Made by a program: the position numbers and the translations under genes. A DNA stretch of 5,037 nucleotides from Methanospirillum sp. (GTDB lineage Archaea; Halobacteriota; Methanomicrobia; Methanomicrobiales; Methanospirillaceae), in assembly GCA_028679485.1 (NCBI GenBank), contig JAJRBL010000314.1:1-5037 (forward strand), given 5' to 3'. Every line of letters begins with the position of its first letter. Within the stretch, counting starts at the first letter, position 1. Below, piece by piece: positions 1 through 5,037 of the stretch. The notes beneath the pieces are model-generated. The model was not told the origin of the DNA. It saw only the letters and a program-made list of their open reading frames with translations, and searched no databases.

Positions 1-1
1 T

Positions 2-364
2 ATGGAGAAACAGGCACTTACCGGCCTCCATGATGCGCAAATCCGTCTCCTGTTCCAGCTTCATATGGTACAGATGATGCCGATGTCCGTCCTTGGGAAA
101 AACCTCTACATTTCAAAGTCACATATGACAACACTGGTTGACTCTCTGATCAAGGACGGACTGGTCGAGCGACATCCCGATCCCAATGACCGGCGGGTCA
201 TTAATGTCAGCATAACGGAAGAGGGACGGGAGAAACTCTCGTCAATAGAAGAGATAATCCGGAAACAACTCAAGACGATAATATCCGGGCTTTCAACACC
301 CCATCTGCAGATCCTCTGCTCGGCGAGCGAAGAGATGCTCGATATCCTCGCGAAGATCCATTAA
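2..364 (+). CDS. MarR-family winged-helix transcriptional regulator (probably 5'-truncated by window edge)
   Basis: The 120 visible residues match the DNA-binding and dimerisation parts of a MarR-type repressor. A helix at about 6-22 (beginning LTGLHDAQ) leads into the helix-turn-helix: about 28-38 (MSVLGKNLYIS), then the recognition helix at about 39-52. The wing at 58-72 carries the family hallmark DPNDRRVINVSITEEGRE, with D63-R64-R65. Helices at about 72-97 and 98-119 would form the C-terminal part of the dimer interface. MarR proteins are usually about 140-160 residues and have an N-terminal dimerisation helix before the LTxxQ segment. That helix is missing here, so the ATG at base 2 is probably an internal Met and the gene starts upstream. 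The family normally binds palindromic operators near its own or adjacent genes and is released by small phenolic or lipophilic ligands. Lying just upstream and co-oriented, it is a candidate regulator of the surface-protein/exporter pair. The ligand is unknown. Confidence 0.9.
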   Translation: MEKQALTGLHDAQIRLLFQLHMVQMMPMSVLGKNLYISKSHMTTLVDSLIKDGLVERHPDPNDRRVINVSITEEGREKLSSIEEIIRKQLKTIISGLSTPHLQILCSASEEMLDILAKIH

Positions 365-435
365 CTTTCGGCTACAACCTGTCCCCGCGACATACATCAC
401 CACCATATGATCTGTCATACCGGACTAGGGAGTCA

Positions 436-476
436 GGAAGATCATGCCCCCGTGGAGAAACCTGTGCAGATCTTCC
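436..476. repeat. Imperfect inverted repeat in the leader of the surface-protein gene
   Basis: The left arm GGAAGATCATGC (436-447) is the reverse complement of the right arm GCAGATCTTCC (466-476), except for one extra A at 444. This gives 8 paired bases, a one-base bulge, then 3 more pairs around an 18-base loop. It lies 33-73 bases upstream of the favoured start codon at 509, in a stretch that does not read like coding sequence. In RNA it could form a 5'-leader hairpin. In DNA it could be two half-sites for a dimeric regulator, although 25 bases between the 8-base arms is wider than the usual MarR operator. No U-tract follows, so a terminator role is unlikely. Function is unknown. Confidence 0.45.
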
Positions 477-496
477 GATTCCCGGAACCATACACT

Positions 497-500
497 GGAG
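497..500 (+). promoter_or_regulatory. Shine-Dalgarno GGAG that sets the start at 509
   Basis: GGAG ends 8 bases before the ATG at 509. This is the best ribosome-binding match among the candidate starts of the surface-protein gene. The in-frame ATG at 407 is preceded by a pyrimidine-rich stretch (CATACATCACCACCAT) with no purine motif. The ATG at 611 has only a GGAAG at 603-607, with 3 bases between it and the start codon, and using it would remove all positive charge from in front of the signal segment. Confidence 0.65.
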
Positions 501-508
501 AAATCCTC

Positions 509-1900
509 ATGAAAACATCTCCCAAATCACCTGTGATCCAAGGCGGATCACCAGGAGCACTAAGAACTCATACCATCCCGAGACTGGGTACCGGCATTGC
601 CCGGAAGACCATGCTTATCGTACTGGCCGGTCTCATCCTGACCCTCATGGTATCATCCCCGGTTCTTGCCGGAACGAAATACATGTCAGGATCCCCGAAC
701 CTTACGGTGAGTATCGTCGGAAACAATGAATTTACACCGGGAACAACCGTACCGCTGAAACTACAGGTCCAGAATTCAGGACTCAACCAGATTAAATTCG
801 TACAGTCAGGAATTGTCGATACCGATGACAAGCCGAGCACCGCGAAGATGGTGACAGTCTCCCTTCTTCCCGGTGACAGTCCGATCCTGGTAAAGTCAGA
901 TCCCCAGATGATCGGTGATATCCAGGGTTCACAGAGTACAACGGCCTCGTTTGAGATCAGGGTTCCTGACGATGCAAAGGCAGGAAGATACACCCTGCCG
1001 GTTGTTATCGATTACACCTACCTGGGAAATGCAGAGCAGGAAGGAACTGACAGCATCATATACCGTTACGTAGAAAAGAAACAGGAGATTGATCTCCCCT
1101 TTGTTGTCGAATCAGCAATTAACCTGGATGTAACCAATGTTACCTCAGATAACATCATCGCCGGAGGATCAGGATATATCACCCTTACCCTGAAGAATAC
1201 CGGAACAGATGCCGGAGACAAGGCAGTAGCAAACCTTTCCCGGAGCGGCACTTCCCCTATCATCCCGGTATCAAACAGCGTGTATCTCGGGACATTTGCA
1301 CCTGGAGATACGGTTGAGGCAAAATACAAGGTATCAGTCTCAAAGGATGCAGAACCGCAGGATTACCCGGTTGCTATCGCGGTAACCTATGAGAACACTG
1401 ACGGAGAGACCGTGACGACGCCGTCTCAGAAGATAGGTGTCCAGGTTGGAGAAAAGGTAGACTTTACCGTCACCAGCGAACCGCCTGAAGTCAACCCTGG
1501 CAAGAAGAAGACTATCGAAGTGACTTACCGGAATGACGGTTCAGCAACGGTGTATGGGGCAGAGGTCAGGCTCAGTGCGGTGGATCCCTTCACCAGCAGT
1601 GACGATCTTGCCTACCTGGGAGACCTGGAGCCGGGCCAGAGTGTAGTTGCACGCTTCGGGGTAACCGTCGATGCTGATGCCGATGCTAAGACATACGGGC
1701 TCGATTCAGAGGTTAAATATCGTGATGCCCTTGATGACAGCCATGTATCTGATACTATCAAGGTCCCGGTCAACGTAGTAAAGGCAGAAGGACTTGCAGC
1801 ACTCCTCTCCAGTCCGGTAGCCATTGGTGTCATCCTTGTCATCATCCTCGGTGGCGGTTACTACTTCTATGAGTACCGTCGTAAACAGAAGAAGCAGTAA
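509..1900 (+). CDS. Exported, membrane-anchored surface protein with three Ig-like/CARDB-like repeats (COG1361-type S-layer-related)
   Basis: From the 509 start the protein has 463 residues (497 if the ATG at 407 were used). A basic n-region with R-K precedes a hydrophobic segment at about 35-54 (MLIVLAGLILTLMVSSPVLA), which looks like a Sec signal peptide with possible cleavage after VLA. Three degenerate repeats follow, at about 64-190, 202-313 and 318-423. Each opens with a (P)G...L.(V/L).N.G-type strand (LQVQNSGL, LTLKNTGT, VTYRNDGS). Each closes with a pattern like (I/L)G(D/T)...A.F.V.V..DA....Y.L...V.Y, the plan of CARDB/NEW3-like beta-sandwiches. A second hydrophobic segment at about 431-452 and the tail RRKQKKQ anchor the C-terminus with the tail inside. 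Three N-glycosylation sequons (NLT, NVT, NLS) fit an archaeal cell-surface location. The stop is 15 bases before the exporter gene, so the two are almost certainly co-transcribed. An adaptor or substrate-acceptor role for the exporter is inference. It could instead be a structural surface protein. Confidence 0.85.
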   Translation: MKTSPKSPVIQGGSPGALRTHTIPRLGTGIARKTMLIVLAGLILTLMVSSPVLAGTKYMSGSPNLTVSIVGNNEFTPGTTVPLKLQVQNSGLNQIKFVQSGIVDTDDKPSTAKMVTVSLLPGDSPILVKSDPQMIGDIQGSQSTTASFEIRVPDDAKAGRYTLPVVIDYTYLGNAEQEGTDSIIYRYVEKKQEIDLPFVVESAINLDVTNVTSDNIIAGGSGYITLTLKNTGTDAGDKAVANLSRSGTSPIIPVSNSVYLGTFAPGDTVEAKYKVSVSKDAEPQDYPVAIAVTYENTDGETVTTPSQKIGVQVGEKVDFTVTSEPPEVNPGKKKTIEVTYRNDGSATVYGAEVRLSAVDPFTSSDDLAYLGDLEPGQSVVARFGVTVDADADAKTYGLDSEVKYRDALDDSHVSDTIKVPVNVVKAEGLAALLSSPVAIGVILVIILGGGYYFYEYRRKQKKQ

Positions 1901-1915
1901 ACGGGCTGATATAAA

Positions 1916-4165
1916 ATGCCTTCAATTTTTTCCCGTATCGCTGATGTTATCATAGAAAAACCTGGTCAGTTATCCAAGATTATTCTGGTTCTCATGGTCA
2001 TATCCCTGATTGGGATGACCATGGTCACGATGGCAACCGGAAACAAGACCTATATGGACGAAAATTCCCCCAAGGGAATTCTGAATAACCATTATACCGA
2101 GACATTCCAGAAGGAAGCAGTCATCATCCTCCTGGAGTCTGGCGACTCGAAGAGTCCCGAGCTGCTGCAGTACATCGACTCCCTTGAGGAGCCGATAGGA
2201 AACCTCCAGTACATTACTTCATTCTCAAGCATTACCGATGTAATAAAATCCCTGAATAATGGCGTTCTTCCGACCTCATCCGAAGAGATGGACCAGGTGC
2301 TCGCAAAGATCCCTGATAACGTGAAGAACCAGTACATGCCTTCAGGAATGCTGAACATGGGTATGATTACCCTTGAATCAGGATTGTCTGATGAGAAGAA
2401 GACAACGGCACTGACCAACCTTCAGAAGTTCATCGACAGCACCGATATTCCCCCGGGCATTACGGTTAAACTCACCGGATCTGCTGCATTTCAGCAACAG
2501 ATGAAGGAAGAGATGGGGAAATCGATGGGAACCCTCATCGTGGCAGCCCTGGTTCTCATGGTCATTGTCATGGGACTGCTCTTCGGGTACGTCAACCACC
2601 GGTTCCTTCCGGTGGTCATCGTTGCTGCCGGTCTCATCTTTACCTTCGGGTTCATCGGCCTTGCCGGGATAGAGATAAGTATGGCAGTAATCTCGGCTTT
2701 CCCGGTCATGATCGGGCTCGGGATAGACTACGCCATCCAGTTCCATTCAAGGCTTGAAGAGGAGGCGAGGGATCACCCCCTGAACGACGCCATCAGGACA
2801 ACCATCACGAAGACCGGGCCTGCCGTGCTCTATGCAATGATGGCAACCTGCATGGGATTCGTGGCGATGTTCCTCTCCCCGATCCCGATGATGCAGGGGT
2901 TCGGGGTAGTCAGCATCATCGGGGTAGCGACCTGTTATCTCACCTCCCTGTTCGGGATACCTCTCATCGCAGTACTCATCAAGTACAAACCGAAGGGTCA
3001 TGGAAAGTCAAAACAGGCAGATCTCATCGATTCCGGGTTGTCCAAGATGGCAGTATGGATCGCAACGAGGCCGGTTCCGATCCTCCTCCTGGTCCTGCTG
3101 GTCGCTTTCATCGGGATTCAGATGGACTCGCGGATCCCGGTGGATACCAATGAAAACGCATTTGTGCCGCCGGATATGCCTTCAAAAACCACCCTTGACA
3201 AAGTCACCAGGACAATAGGCTCCACCGACTCCGCACCGATCATCATCCATGGTTCGGATGTTCTCACCCTTGATTCTGTAAAATGGATGCAGGATTTCAT
3301 CGATCTGGAATTACGAACCAAATCGAAGCTGACGAGGGGAGTAAGTATCGTCGATCTTATCAAGACATATAATAACGGGGAGATGCCGGAGACGCAGAGC
3401 GAACTTGATGCCATCCTGAGCCAAATCCCTGACAATGTCAAGAGTAGTTATATCAACGGGAACAACGAAGCGGTGATCCAGTTTTACACGGTGAAACTCG
3501 AGACCGATACGAAGAGCGATCTTAAGAACCAGATTGAAGGAGATCTCACGTTGTATCCCCCTCCGCCGGGAATAAAAGCTGATATCACCGGCAGTTTCGC
3601 GATATTCACGGATCTTATAAGTGACATTGTCGAGAGCAAGGATATCATCACCTATACTGGATTTGCCCTGGTGATACTCTTCCTTGCCGTTACCTATCGG
3701 AATATCAACGCTATCACGCCGATCGTTCCGATTGCAGCGATCGTCGGCTGGAACGCCGTAGCCATGTACATCATGGGTCTTGACTACAACCCGATGACTG
3801 CCTGTCTCGGATCGATGACCATCGGGGTTGCAGCAGAGTACACGATCCTCGTGATGGAACGGTACCTTGAAGAGAAGGAGAAGACACCTGATGTCATCGA
3901 GGCTTTGAAGAACAGTGTCAGGAAGATCGGGTCGGCTATCCTGGTATCGGGACTTGCAACCTTCTTTGGTTTCTCGGCACTGATCCTCTCGACCTTCCCC
4001 ATCATCAGCAACTTCGGGCTTACCACCATTATTGCCGTTCTCTTCTCACTGATAGGAGCGGTAGCGGTAATGCCGGCAATTCTCTCATTCATCGACAAGG
4101 TTATCCACGGGGTGGAGAAGATGGAGGAGGAGGTTCTGCACCATCCTCATCAGGCTCATAAATAA
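1916..4165 (+). CDS. RND-superfamily exporter, HAE3/MMPL type (COG1033-like)
   Basis: This 749-residue protein has two homologous halves, each with one membrane helix, a large outside loop and five more helices. Helices are at about 21-40, 203-224, 229-250, 256-277, 304-321, 329-356, 387-402, 578-593, 600-620, 625-647, 672-692 and 700-726. The loops (about 41-202 and 403-577) are much shorter than those of AcrB and have no room for a docking domain, as expected in a single-membrane cell. Helix 4 carries the signature GLGIDYAIQFHSRLEEE with D271-Y272, the presumed proton-relay pair. The matching helix 10 reads GVAAEYTILVMERYLEE, with E641-Y642. Both loops contain an NNGxxP...IPDNVKxxY motif and a later PPGI...TGS motif. 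The start at 1916 is 15 bases after the surface-protein stop, with a weak GGGCTGAT upstream. The C-terminus ends in a His-rich tail (HHPHQAHK). Proton-driven export of a hydrophobic or amphiphilic compound is the family expectation. The substrate cannot be read from the sequence. Confidence 0.93.
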   Translation: MPSIFSRIADVIIEKPGQLSKIILVLMVISLIGMTMVTMATGNKTYMDENSPKGILNNHYTETFQKEAVIILLESGDSKSPELLQYIDSLEEPIGNLQYITSFSSITDVIKSLNNGVLPTSSEEMDQVLAKIPDNVKNQYMPSGMLNMGMITLESGLSDEKKTTALTNLQKFIDSTDIPPGITVKLTGSAAFQQQMKEEMGKSMGTLIVAALVLMVIVMGLLFGYVNHRFLPVVIVAAGLIFTFGFIGLAGIEISMAVISAFPVMIGLGIDYAIQFHSRLEEEARDHPLNDAIRTTITKTGPAVLYAMMATCMGFVAMFLSPIPMMQGFGVVSIIGVATCYLTSLFGIPLIAVLIKYKPKGHGKSKQADLIDSGLSKMAVWIATRPVPILLLVLLVAFIGIQMDSRIPVDTNENAFVPPDMPSKTTLDKVTRTIGSTDSAPIIIHGSDVLTLDSVKWMQDFIDLELRTKSKLTRGVSIVDLIKTYNNGEMPETQSELDAILSQIPDNVKSSYINGNNEAVIQFYTVKLETDTKSDLKNQIEGDLTLYPPPPGIKADITGSFAIFTDLISDIVESKDIITYTGFALVILFLAVTYRNINAITPIVPIAAIVGWNAVAMYIMGLDYNPMTACLGSMTIGVAAEYTILVMERYLEEKEKTPDVIEALKNSVRKIGSAILVSGLATFFGFSALILSTFPIISNFGLTTIIAVLFSLIGAVAVMPAILSFIDKVIHGVEKMEEEVLHHPHQAHK

Positions 4166-4199
4166 ACCACCCGGTTTTACCTCCTTGCAAAAAATATAC

Positions 4200-4203
4200 A
4201 GGA
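4200..4203 (+). promoter_or_regulatory. Shine-Dalgarno of the htpX-like gene
   Basis: AGGA ends 7 bases before the ATG at 4211, which supports that start. The upstream CTCCTT at 4181-4186 is complementary to this site and could pair with it weakly in the RNA (TCCT 4182-4185 with AGGA 4200-4203, then one G-C pair after a bulge). Confidence 0.55.
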
Positions 4204-4210
4204 AATTATC

Positions 4211-5037
4211 ATGAAATGGAGACGCGATGCAGGCCTCACGGGAAGAATCTTCCTGACATGGGCACTGCTTTTGCTTGTATACCTGGTATTCATGGGAATA
4301 CTCTGGGCACTCGGGCTTCCGTCAGGGTTTATCATCCTGATTGCTATAGCGATGGGGTTTGTCCAGTATTTCTTCTCTGACAAACTGGTCCTCATGAGTA
4401 CCGGATCTAAAATTGTGGAATACGACGAAGCCCCGGAACTGCACGGGATAATAGAGAAGTTATGCACAGAAGCAGAACTTCCGAAACCCCGGATAGCGGT
4501 TATGCATTCCCCTGTACCGAATGCGTTTGCCACCGGAAGAAATCCCCGTCACGCGGTTGTGGCGGTGACGGACTCCATCATGCAGACCTTAAGCAAAGAA
4601 GAACTGGAAGCGGTCCTTGCCCATGAACTCTCCCACGTAAAAAACCGGGATATCCTCACCATGACGGTTGCAGGCTTTATCGCCACGATAGCATCCGTGA
4701 TCATGAACAACTTCCTGTTTGCCTCGATATTCAGCGGTCGTGACCAGCGGGGGGCTTGGATTATAGCCGGTATCGTTGCCGCCATCGTCTGGGTGATCGC
4801 CATGATACTGATGATGGCATTATCCCGGTACAGGGAGTTTGCAGCGGACCGGGGTTCGGCATACATCACCAGGAATCCAGACGCACTCATCTCTGCCCTT
4901 CAGAAGATCAGCGGAAGGATAGACAGCCTACCCGCCCAGGCCAAGGCACCGGTTGAAGGCTCGAATGCATTCTTCATCATCCCGGCTATCTCCGGGAAAA
5001 CACTAGCCGGTCTCTTTTCCACCCATCCGCCCCTGGA
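4211..5037 (+). CDS. htpX: HtpX-like membrane zinc metalloprotease, M48 family (3'-truncated by window edge)
   Basis: The reading frame from ATG 4211 stays open to the window end: 275 full codons with no stop. Hydrophobic segments lie at about 13-34 and 38-56 before the protease domain, and at about 150-172 and 183-204 within it, the usual HtpX plan. The zinc site is intact: HELSH at 138-142 (H138 and H142 ligands, E139 catalytic), within VLAHELSHVKNRD, and the third ligand E209 in SRYREFAADRGSA. The preceding PVPNAFATGR (101-110) and the FSTHPPL near the cut end are also typical of the family. Family members are about 280-300 residues, so only about 15-20 residues should be missing. HtpX proteases degrade damaged or misfolded membrane proteins, with the active site on the cytoplasmic face. 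The gene lies 45 bases after the exporter stop, with no convincing terminator or promoter between, so read-through from the exporter operon is plausible. Whether it serves the exporter specifically is unknown. Confidence 0.93.
   Translation, partial: MKWRRDAGLTGRIFLTWALLLLVYLVFMGILWALGLPSGFIILIAIAMGFVQYFFSDKLVLMSTGSKIVEYDEAPELHGIIEKLCTEAELPKPRIAVMHSPVPNAFATGRNPRHAVVAVTDSIMQTLSKEELEAVLAHELSHVKNRDILTMTVAGFIATIASVIMNNFLFASIFSGRDQRGAWIIAGIVAAIVWVIAMILMMALSRYREFAADRGSAYITRNPDALISALQKISGRIDSLPAQAKAPVEGSNAFFIIPAISGKTLAGLFSTHPPL

Noticed and set aside
404..411. TATA-like CATATGAT upstream of the surface-protein gene
   Set aside because: The match to an archaeal TATA box is poor and no purine-rich BRE precedes it. 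It could drive a transcript starting near 434, but evidence is too weak to list as a promoter.
568..993. Antisense open frame of 141 codons, and others at 1066-1329, 1612-1845, 2092-2418, 2378-2746, 2747-3001, 3118-3441, 3784-4098, 4177-4533 and 4549-4890
   Set aside because: All lie opposite well-supported coding sequence, have low-complexity or incoherent products and no family resemblance. They are by-products of codon bias in the + strand genes.
1670..1687. Three tandem GATGCT/C units encoding Asp-Ala-Asp-Ala-Asp-Ala in the third surface-protein repeat
   Set aside because: Too short to be a repeat feature. It falls in a turn where the other two repeats also have acidic-Ala residues, so it is likely ordinary drift.
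3000..3218. Out-of-frame + strand open frame inside the exporter gene (and a similar one at 4756-4956 inside htpX)
   Set aside because: The products are rich in Ser, Arg and Trp or otherwise incoherent, with no ribosome-binding site, and they sit wholly within conserved coding sequence.
4164..4178. Small stem AAACC/GGTTT followed by a T, at the end of the exporter gene, as a terminator
   Set aside because: Only 5 pairs, mostly A-T, with no real T-tract after it. Too weak to call.
4188..4198. A/T-rich CAAAAAATATA before htpX as a possible TATA box
   Set aside because: A start site about 25 bases downstream would fall inside the htpX coding sequence, after its ATG at 4211.
1..5037. CRISPR arrays, tRNA or rRNA genes, insertion sequences, attachment sites, replication origin
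   Set aside because: No spaced direct repeats, cloverleaf-like or rRNA-like segments, transposase frames or terminal repeats were seen. The window is nearly filled by four ordinary genes.

Overview
This window looks like a piece of a euryarchaeal methanogen chromosome, most likely Methanomicrobia or Methanomicrobiales. The assignment rests on the gene set: a surface protein of Ig-like repeats (COG1361 type), a two-halved HAE3/COG1033-type RND exporter, and an HtpX-like M48 protease. Moderate GC content and frequent ATC, CCG, CGG and GGA codons fit. Genus cannot be fixed from sequence alone. All four genes are on the + strand and tightly packed, with no tRNA, rRNA, mobile element or CRISPR array.

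Layout: (1) 2-364 is the 3' part of a MarR-family winged-helix regulator whose true start probably lies left of the window. (2) 365-508 is a 144-base gap. It holds an imperfect inverted repeat (436-476) and a good Shine-Dalgarno (497-500) that sets the start of the next gene at 509 rather than at the upstream in-frame ATG at 407. (3) 509-1900 is an exported, C-terminally membrane-anchored protein with three degenerate beta-rich repeats. (4) 1916-4165, only 15 bases later, is a 749-residue RND/MMPL-type exporter with about 12 membrane segments and two homologous halves. (5) 4211-5037 is an HtpX-like membrane zinc metalloprotease, cut by the right edge about 15-20 residues before its expected end. 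It has no stop codon in the window.

Working model (inference): the MarR-type protein senses a small molecule and controls a surface-protein plus exporter pair. The exporter moves an unknown, probably hydrophobic, substrate across the single archaeal membrane. The anchored repeat protein sits outside beside it, possibly as a periplasm-like adaptor or substrate acceptor in place of the adaptor and outer-membrane channel of Gram-negative RND pumps. HtpX, 45 bases downstream, may be co-transcribed and would give membrane-protein quality control. The most interesting points are the paired surface protein and exporter, the strongly conserved duplicated motif in the two exporter loops, and the Asp/Glu asymmetry of its two presumed proton-relay sites.
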